From Lysobacterales bacterium UBA5700 (GTDB lineage: Bacteria > Pseudomonadota > Gammaproteobacteria > Xanthomonadales > Xanthomonadaceae), in assembly GCA_002420085.1 (NCBI GenBank), contig DIHI01000158.1, positions 10,341 to 25,139 on the forward strand: DNA of 14,799 nt, read 5' to 3'. Positions 1 to 6,497 of the stretch are shown piece after piece. A program made the position numbers and the translations under genes. Positions within the stretch are counted from its first letter, which is position 1. The number at the start of each line of letters is the position of its first letter. The notes beneath the pieces are model-generated. The model worked only from the letters and a program-made list of their open reading frames with translations. It ran no database searches and was not told the DNA's origin.

Positions 1-4
1 CAGA

Positions 5-559
5 TCAGATCAGACGCAACAGGCCGGACAGGGCAGCAACCACGGTGCGTCGGCGCACCTCGTCACGATCACCGGGAAATCGAAACACCTCGGCATGCGG
101 ATAGCCGCCACGTCGTTTCCAGGCGATCCAGACCATCCCGACCGGCTTGTCGGGTGTGCCGCCACCCGGACCGGCAATCCCAGTAACCGCGACTGCCACG
201 CTGGCACCGGAATGGATGAGCGCACCGGAAACCATCTCGATCGCGGTCTCCTCACTGACCGCGCCATGCTCCATCAGGGTTTCTGGGCGCACGCCGAGCA
301 GGGCCTGCTTGGCCTCGTAGCTGTAGGCCGCCATCCCGCAGTCGAACCAGGCCGAACTGCCTGGGATATCGGTGATCACCTTGGCGATCCAGCCGCCCGT
401 GCAACTCTCGGCGGTCACCAGCATCTGATGCCTGGCGGACAGCGCCTGTCCAGTTCGCTCGGCCAATTCAGCCAGCGCGGCATCATCACACCTGGCGTCC
501 AGAGCCGACGAGGTGCTGTTCACGTCCCCGGCCATGTCAGAGCCGCCCATCGACGGCAT
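5..559 (-). CDS. pncC: Nicotinamide-nucleotide amidase (CinA C-terminal domain, PncC type)
   Basis: This is a stand-alone CinA C-terminal domain protein. The family deamidates nicotinamide mononucleotide to nicotinic acid mononucleotide, recycling pyridine nucleotides in the cytosol. Seen in the 184-residue product: the nucleophile motif ESCTGG at 51-56, a YSYEAK segment at 79-84 matching the family Tyr/Lys site, VSEETA at 101-106, and the glycine-rich [17 protein letters not shown] at 125-141. The usual family length is about 160-170 residues, so the first 25 or so residues are extra and unconserved. The start is uncertain: ATG codons at 559, 550 and 535 are all in frame. The one at 535 lies one base after the stop of the upstream dehydrogenase gene, while 559 overlaps it by 23 bases. 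Either way the two genes are probably co-transcribed. The N-terminal molybdopterin-binding half of full-length CinA is absent, as is normal for PncC. Confidence 0.9.
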   Translation of the reverse strand: MPSMGGSDMAGDVNSTSSALDARCDDAALAELAERTGQALSARHQMLVTAESCTGGWIAKVITDIPGSSAWFDCGMAAYSYEAKQALLGVRPETLMEHGAVSEETAIEMVSGALIHSGASVAVAVTGIAGPGGGTPDKPVGMVWIAWKRRGGYPHAEVFRFPGDRDEVRRRTVVAALSGLLRLI

Positions 560-1814
560 CGCGCGGCAACACGCCCTTGATGTCGTAGATCACGGCGTGG
601 GGGTTGCCCAGCGCTCGGATGGCCTCGGCGCCCATGGCCCGGAAACGGTCGTGGGCAACGGCGATGACGATCCCGTCGTAGCCCCCGGCGATGATCTCGG
701 ACTGCACCTCAAGCCCATATTCGCGGCGCGCCTCCGCGACGTCCACCCACGGATCATGGACATCGACCAGGATTCCGAAGCGCTCGAATTCGCGCACCAG
801 ATCGGCGACCCGGGTGTTGCGCAGATCCGGACAGTTTTCCTTGAAGGTCAGGCCCAGCACCAGCACCCGACTGCCGCGAACGGTGTGGCCCTTGAGAATC
901 ATCAGCTTGATGATCTCGGTCGCGACATGCTGGCCCATCCCATCATTGATCCGCCGGCAGGCGAGCAGGATATCCGGGTAGTAACCGGTCGATTGCGCCT
1001 TCTGGATCAGATAGTACGGATCGACCCCGATGCAATGACCACCGACCAGACCCGGCCTGAACGGCAGAAAGTTCCACTTGGTTCCGGCCGCCTCCAGCAC
1101 TTCCTGGGTATCGATGCCGAGCCGGTGGAAGATCAGGGCGAATTCGTTGATCAGGGCGATGTTGGCATCGCGCTGGGTGTTCTCGATGACCTTGGCCGCC
1201 TCCGCGACCTTGATGCACGACGCCTTGTGGGTGCCGGCATGCACGATGGTCCGATACAGGGCATCGACGACCTCCGCCGCCTCGGGCGTCGAGCCGGAGG
1301 TGACCTTGGGGATGGTCGCCAGACGATGCTCGCGATCGCCCGGATTGATCCGCTCCGGACTGTAGCCGACCGTAAAATCGACATTGAAGCGCAGCCCGGA
1401 CACCCGCTCCAGCTCGGGCACGCAGACCTCCTCGGTGGCGCCCGGATAGACGGTCGACTCGTAGATCACCAGATTGCCAGGCTTGAGCGCCGCGCCCACG
1501 GTCCGGCTGGCGGCGATCAGCGGGCTGAAGTCCGGCCGTTTGTCGGCATCGATCGGCGTCGGCACGGTCACCACATAGACCGTTCGCGATCGCAGATCGG
1601 TGGCATCGGCGCTGTAGTGCAGATGCGGCGCATCGGCCAGTTCGGCAGGCTCGGCCTCGCCGGTACGATCGTGACCGGAACGCAGTTCCTCGACCCGGCC
1701 GACATCGATATCGAAACCCAGCGTATCGAAGTGCCGACCGAATGCCAGCGCCAGTGGCAAGCCGACATAGCCAAGACCGATGACAGCGATGCGATGGGAC
1801 TCGGTTGAACTCAT
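537..1814 (-). CDS. tviB: UDP-N-acetylhexosamine 6-dehydrogenase, TviB/WbpO type
   Basis: This is a nucleotide-sugar dehydrogenase that oxidises C6 of UDP-GlcNAc or UDP-GalNAc to the uronic acid with two NAD+. Such sugars feed O-antigen or capsule synthesis. The 425-residue product begins with the Rossmann motif GLGYVG (13-18). It carries VTVPTPID (82-89), YESTVYPG (118-125), [10 protein letters not shown] (151-160), [16 protein letters not shown] (201-216) and the catalytic cysteine C261 in [12 protein letters not shown]. The last block, with [16 protein letters not shown], closely matches remembered TviB/VipA and WbpO sequences rather than plain UDP-glucose dehydrogenase. Length is typical. 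The ATG at 1814 is preceded by GAGG five bases upstream. No other polysaccharide genes lie nearby, so its pathway partners must be elsewhere. Whether GlcNAc or GalNAc is preferred cannot be read from the sequence. Confidence 0.93.
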   Translation of the reverse strand: MSSTESHRIAVIGLGYVGLPLALAFGRHFDTLGFDIDVGRVEELRSGHDRTGEAEPAELADAPHLHYSADATDLRSRTVYVVTVPTPIDADKRPDFSPLIAASRTVGAALKPGNLVIYESTVYPGATEEVCVPELERVSGLRFNVDFTVGYSPERINPGDREHRLATIPKVTSGSTPEAAEVVDALYRTIVHAGTHKASCIKVAEAAKVIENTQRDANIALINEFALIFHRLGIDTQEVLEAAGTKWNFLPFRPGLVGGHCIGVDPYYLIQKAQSTGYYPDILLACRRINDGMGQHVATEIIKLMILKGHTVRGSRVLVLGLTFKENCPDLRNTRVADLVREFERFGILVDVHDPWVDVAEARREYGLEVQSEIIAGGYDGIVIAVAHDRFRAMGAEAIRALGNPHAVIYDIKGVLPRDAVDGRL

Positions 1815-2313
1815 GCGGACCTCGCAGGGGACAGTATGGATGATTGCTGGTGGCGGTGACGACAGCGGTGGTTCGATGGTCGGACGATCCAGCCACGAGG
1901 ATCGAGCCGCAACGGTGAGGGGGCAGGACGATCAAGCATGCAGACTGTATCAGTTCAGCCCGGATCGACCTATCCGACCCAAGCCGGCTGACACACCCCC
2001 GAGCCGACCTTGTGTACCGACCACGTGTACCGACCACCCCGCCACCTCGCAGCACGGGCAGCAGCACACCGGCAGTGCCATGCAAACCGTGAGCCAACGT
2101 GATCAGGTTCTGCCGCACGGGCCCGGCAGCCTCACCTGCCCGGCAGCAGACGCCGGACGTGGTCGGCGCCCAACTCGGATGCGCCTGGCTGCTGCGGGTG
2201 CGCTCCAGAAGGCCGTGCCCCAGGGTGACGCGATCATCGTGACCAGACGATCGGCACGGTCGGGCAAGCGTGGCAGGCGGCCAGGATCGGGCTGAATCGG
2301 TGCGCGATCGCGC
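1815..2313. other. Intergenic stretch without a recognisable gene
   Basis: I find no credible coding region between the dehydrogenase start and the tRNA promoter. Open frames here are arginine/proline-rich and look like by-products of high GC. No recognisable domain appears on either strand. The only structure I see is a 13-bp tandem repeat at 2012-2037. The dehydrogenase promoter should lie in the left part; a CATACT element around 1824-1829 on the minus strand is possible but has no convincing -35. Confidence 0.6.
2012..2037. repeat. 13-bp direct tandem repeat (two copies)
   Basis: GTGTACCGACCAC occurs twice, back to back and without mismatch, at 2012-2024 and 2025-2037. It lies in otherwise featureless intergenic DNA. 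It may be a small duplication or a doubled protein-binding site; nothing in the sequence decides which. Confidence 0.8.
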
Positions 2314-2342
2314 TTGAGCCGAACCCGCGCACGCGGTATGAT
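2314..2342 (+). promoter_or_regulatory. Sigma70-type promoter for tRNA-Ser (and probably ffs)
   Basis: TTGAGC at 2314-2319 and TATGAT at 2337-2342 are separated by 17 bases, each close to the sigma70 consensus. Transcription would start near 2349, leaving a leader of about 90 bases before the tRNA. It is the best promoter-like element I found in the window. Confidence 0.65.
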
Positions 2343-2437
2343 TTCCGGCTTCGCGCGGCCCGGATCGCGGCGCGAGGTCGGCACCCGACGCTCATGTGGT
2401 CGCACGCGACAGCATGCGGTCAGGGTCGCCCAGGCGC

Positions 2438-2530
2438 GGAGAGGTGTCCGAGTGGTTGAAGGAGCACGCCTGGAAAGTGTGTATACGGCTTATCCCCGTA
2501 TCGCGGGTTCGAATCCCGCCCTCTCCGCCA
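2438..2530 (+). tRNA. tRNA-Ser (anticodon GGA)
   Basis: This is a complete serine tRNA gene of 93 bases with encoded CCA. The acceptor arms GGAGAGG (2438-2444) and CCTCTCC (2520-2526) pair fully, followed by discriminator G and CCA (2528-2530). The anticodon loop CTGGAAA gives anticodon GGA, reading UCC/UCU. A long variable arm, typical of class II tRNAs, lies between the anticodon stem and the T arm. The T-loop reads GGGTTCGAATCCC. The gene sits 70 bases upstream of ffs on the same strand and is probably co-transcribed with it from the promoter at 2314-2342. Confidence 0.97.
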
Positions 2531-2600
2531 TCGATCCCTGCGAGGCGAGCCGTGTCCGGCGATCGGACCGATTCGCTCGCCTTCGATGTCACCGGTTCAT

Positions 2601-2710
2601 GGTGGCCCCGTCGGCGCCTTCGCGACGATAGGTCGAAAACCCCGCCAGGTCCGGAAGGAAGCAACGGTATCGGCCGATTCGGGCGCCGGAGTAACGCTGG
2701 CGGGGCCGCC
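2601..2710 (+). ncRNA. ffs: Signal recognition particle RNA (4.5S RNA, small bacterial type)
   Basis: This is the RNA part of the signal recognition particle, which binds Ffh and targets nascent membrane proteins. The domain IV hairpin is unmistakable: AGGTCCGGAAGGAAGCA at about 2647-2663, with the GGAA tetraloop and the asymmetric internal loop that binds Ffh. The ends GGTGGCCCCG (2601-2610) and CGGGGCCGCC (2701-2710) pair with one G-U, and CGGCGCC/GGCGCCG extends the helix. The length of about 110 bases without an Alu domain is the Gram-negative form. Ends are inferred from pairing and may be off by a few bases. Confidence 0.93.
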
Positions 2711-2792
2711 GCCCCACCCGATGCCCCCTGCACGTGCCAGCCGGCGACCACCGCCGGACGGCAGCGACCGGGTGGCAACGGCCGAGCCAGGC

Positions 2793-3401
2793 TCAGATTT
2801 CCGGCTTGGTGAGCTTGTCGAGGTGCTCGAACAGCTTGCGATTCTCGTCATTGCTGTCGCCACCACCGAACACCAGGGCGCCTGAGGTGAAGGTGGTTCC
2901 GAAGGTTTCTGCGGCAATCACCACCTGGGCCAGACCACTGGCGAACAGTTGCTCGTCGAGACCCGCCATCGGGTGCAGAAAGACACTCCAGACGATTTCG
3001 TTGGCGATCGCATAGCGAGCGTCCAAGGCACTGTCGAAATTGGCTTGCAGCATGCGCTTCATCAGTGACTCGTCGAGGATGCCGGCCTGGGCGATCGGCG
3101 CGTACAGACGCATTCGTCGGGCATTGTCGTCGAACACCATCAACACCGGGCGCTCACGAACCGTGAACTGCACACCATTGCCCTGGCGGACGTGCTCGGG
3201 GTCGATGCGGGTGACCAGGGCGAGCAGAGCTTCGCCGTCCAGTCCCGGACCGGACGGGGTCACCGGTGCCGTTTCGGCATCGGGGGTCGGGGCGGTTTCC
3301 GGCTCGGTAGCGGCCTGACCCTGCGCAATCGGGCTGACGGCCAGGGCCAGGCCAGCGGCGAGGGCCAGTGCAAGGATGCGATTGCCATACTGCGCGTTCA
3401 T
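2793..3401 (-). CDS. Exported protein of unknown function, possible YbjN/CesT-like fold
   Basis: The product of 202 residues starts with a clear signal peptide: Asn/Arg at 3-8, then a hydrophobic core at about 9-24, with cleavage plausible near the AQGQA segment at 26-30. A Pro/Thr/Glu-rich linker (about 31-52) follows, then one compact domain (about 55-202) containing [35 protein letters not shown] and AAETFG. The pattern resembles small proteins annotated as YbjN or type III chaperone-like, but this rests on remembered similarity only. GGAG sits six bases before the ATG. The gene is last in the minus-strand train, 66 bases after hpnB, so it may be read with the mevalonate/hopanoid genes. 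It could equally have its own promoter. I assign no function; it likely acts in the periplasm. Confidence 0.8.
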   Translation of the reverse strand: MNAQYGNRILALALAAGLALAVSPIAQGQAATEPETAPTPDAETAPVTPSGPGLDGEALLALVTRIDPEHVRQGNGVQFTVRERPVLMVFDDNARRMRLYAPIAQAGILDESLMKRMLQANFDSALDARYAIANEIVWSVFLHPMAGLDEQLFASGLAQVVIAAETFGTTFTSGALVFGGGDSNDENRKLFEHLDKLTKPEI

Positions 3402-3424
3402 GTCGATCTCCGATTGCAGTGGGA

Positions 3425-3446
3425 GGACCGTGATCTCGCCCGGTCC
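3425..3446 (-). other. Weak stem-loop between hpnB and the exported-protein gene
   Basis: GGACCG (3425-3430) and CGGTCC (3441-3446) can pair around a 10-base loop. No U-tract follows on either strand, so it is not a classical terminator. It may be chance in GC-rich DNA. Confidence 0.25.
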
Positions 3447-3467
3447 AGGGGCGTGTGCAGGCTGCGC

Positions 3468-4604
3468 TCAGACCCTCGATCGGTCGGCTGCATCATAGCG
3501 GCGCCCCTTCCACTGGGCGCCATGACCGCGCCAGTGGCGCCAGGCCGAAACCCAGGTCATCCACAGGTACAGCCCGGCGGTCACCGGCAGGGCCAGTGCC
3601 CAGAGCGGCGACAGGCGATAGAAGTTCAGCAGCGGGCCATAGCCGAACACCATCGCCACCCCGACACCGATCGCGACTGTCAGATGCAGGGGGGCGGTCG
3701 GGTCGATCAGGGGCAGCAGCGGCGGCAGCAGGAACAGCCAGGCCATCGCCAGGGTGCAGGCGACCAGCAACATGGGTGAACGACGCAGTTGGATGTAAGC
3801 GGTGCGCGCGACCAGATCGCGAACCTCGGCGATCGTGGTGCAGGCCCGCCGACTGATCACGTCCCGACTGAGTCCGATCCAGGTTCGATGGCCGGCCCGC
3901 TTGATGGCGGCAGCCAAGGCGCAGTCGTCGATCACGGCATGACGGATCGCGCGGTAGCCACCAATCGCCTGCAGGGCATCGGCACGCACCAGCAGGCAGC
4001 CACCGGCCGCCGCCGAGGAGCGGGTGGCCGTGCCATTGGCCAGTCGAAAGGGATACAGCAGCATGAAAAACCAGACATAGGCCGGCAGCAGCAGCCGTTG
4101 GACCAGGGTCCGAGTCGGCAACACGGCCATGATCGAAGCCAGGCCGAGACCCTCGCTGAACCGCTCGACCAGGGCCGGCAGCACGCCGGGTCGCAATTCG
4201 ATATCGGCGTCGAGTTGCAGGATCAGGGGCGAGACCACCTGGCGGCGACCCTGTTCCAGTGCCCACAATTTGCCGGTCCAGCCGGTCGCCAGGGGGACCG
4301 CTTCGATCACCTCGGCACCGGCCGCTCGGGCGAAATCGGCGGTGCCGTCGCTTGAGCCATCGTCGATGACCAGGATGCGATGACCCACACCTTGACTGCG
4401 CACGGCGGCGACCGTGGTGGCAATAAGCTCGGCCTCGTCACGGGCCGGAATCAGAACCGTCAGATCGGACAGATCGACCGGACCGTCGCTGGGCCGGGCC
4501 TGCAACGGCTCACCCGGACTCCAGGGTCGCCAGGGCAAGGCCAGCAGAACCACCCAGGCCAGCAGAGCAGCCAGACCTGTTCCGACCAGCCAATCGACGG
4601 TCAT
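3468..4604 (-). CDS. hpnB: Hopene-associated glycosyltransferase HpnB
   Basis: This is a membrane-bound family 2 glycosyltransferase. HpnB-type proteins occur in hopanoid gene clusters and are thought to add a sugar during hopanoid head-group assembly; the exact step is not settled. Seen in 378 residues: an N-terminal membrane segment (about 6-24), the GT2 nucleotide-binding block from LIPARDEAEL (51-60) to DDGSSDGT (81-88), the DxD motif DAD (132-134), the acceptor-region acidic motif IDD (225-227), and membrane segments at about 170-186, 278-300, 306-324 and 335-353. It ends with WKGRRY (365-370), typical of HpnB. The chosen ATG at 4604 gives the family's usual length and has GAGG nine bases upstream. 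An in-frame start at 4649 would add 15 unconserved residues. It follows hpnH by 69 bases in the same direction. Confidence 0.93.
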   Translation of the reverse strand: MTVDWLVGTGLAALLAWVVLLALPWRPWSPGEPLQARPSDGPVDLSDLTVLIPARDEAELIATTVAAVRSQGVGHRILVIDDGSSDGTADFARAAGAEVIEAVPLATGWTGKLWALEQGRRQVVSPLILQLDADIELRPGVLPALVERFSEGLGLASIMAVLPTRTLVQRLLLPAYVWFFMLLYPFRLANGTATRSSAAAGGCLLVRADALQAIGGYRAIRHAVIDDCALAAAIKRAGHRTWIGLSRDVISRRACTTIAEVRDLVARTAYIQLRRSPMLLVACTLAMAWLFLLPPLLPLIDPTAPLHLTVAIGVGVAMVFGYGPLLNFYRLSPLWALALPVTAGLYLWMTWVSAWRHWRGHGAQWKGRRYDAADRSRV

Positions 4605-4673
4605 CGACGAGTACCTCGCCGAAGCCAGGACCGGCCCGACCCCAGCCATCCCTGCCCGGTCACGCCGCGCCGC

Positions 4674-5816
4674 TCACTCGGCGACTTCAGCGGTCGGTCG
4701 CGGCTCCGTCTGGCGCGGCAACACCTGCACCGCCAGCGTGTCGGGGTCGGTGCGGGTGTAGACCACCGGCAGATCGGGTGCCATCGGGCCAGCCAGGCGC
4801 GGCCCACGCAACCAGGTTCGGAGCGCCTTGATCGGATTGGCGAAGGTGTCATCGACTGCCGTGCCCTCGTAACCGCAATGGGCCATGCAGTTGTCGCACT
4901 TGGGATTGCGGCCGGTGCCGTAGTCCTGCCAGCGGGTCTCCTCCATGAGTGCCTTGAAGCTGTCGGCATACCCTTCATCGACCAGCAGGTAACAGGGCTT
5001 CTGCCAGCCGAACACGTTGTAGGTCACGTTCGACCATGGGGTGCATTGATAGCTCTGGTTGCCGGCCAGAAAGTCGAGGTACAGGCTGGAGTGGTTGAAG
5101 CGCCACGCGCGCTTGCCGGTCCGACTGCGGCCAAGGGTGAAGATGTCGCGGAACAACTGCTTGCTGCGCGTCTTCGGCAGGAACACGTCCTGACGCGGGG
5201 CATGCTGGTAGCTGTAGCCGGGCGAAACGGTGATGCCCTCGACCCCGAGTTCGGTGCAGAAATCGAAGAACTCGGCGACCCGCTCCGGCACCTCGCCCTG
5301 GAACAGGGTGCAGTTGACCGTCACTCGGAAGCCCTTGCCAAGCGCGAGGCGGATGGCCTTGACCGCCTTCTCGAACACCCCGTCCTGACAGACCGAGGCA
5401 TCGTGCTCCTCCTGGAGGCCGTCGAGATGAATCGACCAGGTGAAATACGGACTCGGGGCGTACTCATCGATGTGCTTGGGCAGCAGGATCGCGTTGGTGC
5501 AGAGGTAGACGAATTTCTTGCGGGCGATCAAGCCACGCACGATCTCCGGCATTTCCTTGTGGATCAAGGGTTCGCCGCCGGGAATCGAGACGATCGGGGC
5601 GCCGCACTCATCGGCAGCGGCAAGCGCGGCCTCGACGCTCAGTCGGCGTTGCAGGATGTCCTTCGGGTAGTCGATCTTGCCGCAGCCGGCGCAGGCCAGA
5701 TTGCACTGGAACAGCGGCTCCAGCATCAGCACCAACGGATAGCGGGCATTGCCGCGCAAGCGCTGACTGAGGACGTACTTGCCGACGCGATACTGCTGGA
5801 TCAGTGGGATACCCAT
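4674..5816 (-). CDS. hpnH: Hopanoid biosynthesis radical SAM protein HpnH (adenosylhopene synthase)
   Basis: HpnH attaches the 5'-deoxyadenosyl group of S-adenosylmethionine to diploptene, the first step in making C35 bacteriohopanepolyols. The 380-residue product has the radical-SAM cluster motif with C38, C42 and C45 (CNLACAGC), then IPGGEPL (78-84), where GGE contacts the SAM amino group. The C-terminal domain carries more cysteines (C258, C275, C307, C310, C314). QQYRVGKYVLSQRLRG near the N-terminus and YPLVLMLEPLFQCN are characteristic of HpnH. The ATG at 5816 is preceded by AGGAG (5822-5826) at ideal spacing. It follows the IPP isomerase gene by 60 bases, in a gap containing a perfect hairpin. 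Squalene-hopene cyclase and the nucleosidase HpnG, its usual partners, are not in the window. Confidence 0.95.
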   Translation of the reverse strand: MGIPLIQQYRVGKYVLSQRLRGNARYPLVLMLEPLFQCNLACAGCGKIDYPKDILQRRLSVEAALAAADECGAPIVSIPGGEPLIHKEMPEIVRGLIARKKFVYLCTNAILLPKHIDEYAPSPYFTWSIHLDGLQEEHDASVCQDGVFEKAVKAIRLALGKGFRVTVNCTLFQGEVPERVAEFFDFCTELGVEGITVSPGYSYQHAPRQDVFLPKTRSKQLFRDIFTLGRSRTGKRAWRFNHSSLYLDFLAGNQSYQCTPWSNVTYNVFGWQKPCYLLVDEGYADSFKALMEETRWQDYGTGRNPKCDNCMAHCGYEGTAVDDTFANPIKALRTWLRGPRLAGPMAPDLPVVYTRTDPDTLAVQVLPRQTEPRPTAEVAE

Positions 5817-5836
5817 GTCTACTCCTGAAATCGTTG

Positions 5837-5855
5837 TGGCGCGGGGTCCGCGCCA
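5837..5855 (-). other. Perfect hairpin in the idi-hpnH gap
   Basis: On the transcribed strand TGGCGCGG and CCGCGCCA pair over eight base pairs around the loop ACC. It lies between the idi stop and the hpnH ribosome binding site (5822-5826). No U-run follows, so it is not a standard terminator. It could mark an mRNA processing or stability boundary between the mevalonate and hopanoid parts of the transcript. Confidence 0.5.
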
Positions 5856-5876
5856 GTCACTCCACTTCGACGCCGG

Positions 5877-6497
5877 TCAGAGTTCGGCGCCGACCGCTGC
5901 TGCCAACCCACCGCCCCGGCCATCCAGGTACGGCTCAAGCCGGGATCGGAACTCGCCGTTCAGACGTTGCCACTCCAACTTGAACCACGGCGTGAAATCC
6001 TCGGGTCGCTGGTCCATCTCGCGCTCCAGATCGGCGACTGCAACATAACGCCAGTCGGCGATTTCCAGGGCATTGATGCGCGGCGCCTGATCGCTTTGTC
6101 CCAGAAACACCCAGCAAAGTTCACGCTCGGCTCCAGACGGGTCGAACTGGGCGTGGTACTGGAACTTGTAGATGTACTCCAAGCCGGTCTCGATGCCCAG
6201 TTCCTGGCGCAGACGACGCTGGGTGGCGATCGCCATGGTCTCGCCCCGGCGCGGATGGCTGCAACAACTGTTGGACCAGAATCCGGGCCACAGCCGCTTG
6301 CCCTCGGCGCGCTTCTGCAACAGCAATTCGCCGCGACTGTTGAACACGAACAACGAGAACGCCCGGTGCAGCACGGCTTCGCCTTCATGCGCGCGGGCCT
6401 TGTCGAGGTAGCCGATCTCATGATCCTGATCATCGACCAGGATCAGTTCTTCGTTGTCGAACGACACCACTTCCTGGCGAATCGTCTGCTCAGCCAC
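5877..6497 (-). CDS. idi: Isopentenyl-diphosphate delta-isomerase, type 1
   Basis: This Nudix-fold enzyme interconverts IPP and DMAPP, which the mevalonate pathway needs because it yields only IPP. In 206 residues, compared with remembered E. coli Idi: H44 and H81 fit the metal site, C79 in SNSCCSHP is the catalytic cysteine, the Nudix region runs about 85-102 (GETMAIATQRRLRQELGI), Y114 is present, and E124/E126 in ERELCWVF fit the catalytic and metal-binding glutamates. The start is GTG at 6497, eight bases inside the end of the HMGR-kinase gene, with a strong GGAGG nine bases upstream. This placement shows translation coupled to the mevalonate genes. It is type 1 (metal-dependent), whereas many bacteria with a mevalonate pathway carry the flavin type 2. 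Confidence 0.96.
   Translation of the reverse strand: MAEQTIRQEVVSFDNEELILVDDQDHEIGYLDKARAHEGEAVLHRAFSLFVFNSRGELLLQKRAEGKRLWPGFWSNSCCSHPRRGETMAIATQRRLRQELGIETGLEYIYKFQYHAQFDPSGAERELCWVFLGQSDQAPRINALEIADWRYVAVADLEREMDQRPEDFTPWFKLEWQRLNGEFRSRLEPYLDGRGGGLAAAVGAEL

Noticed and set aside
513..1808. Plus-strand open frame of 431 codons opposite the nucleotide-sugar dehydrogenase
   Set aside because: Antisense shadow of a gene with a complete set of family motifs; no domain of its own.
2103..2405. Minus-strand open frame of 100 codons upstream of tRNA-Ser
   Set aside because: Composition dominated by Arg and Pro, no domain, no good ribosome binding site.
2741..2757. Hairpin CCGGCG-ACCAC-CGCCGG after ffs as a terminator
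   Set aside because: No T-tract on either side; such stems are common by chance at this GC content.
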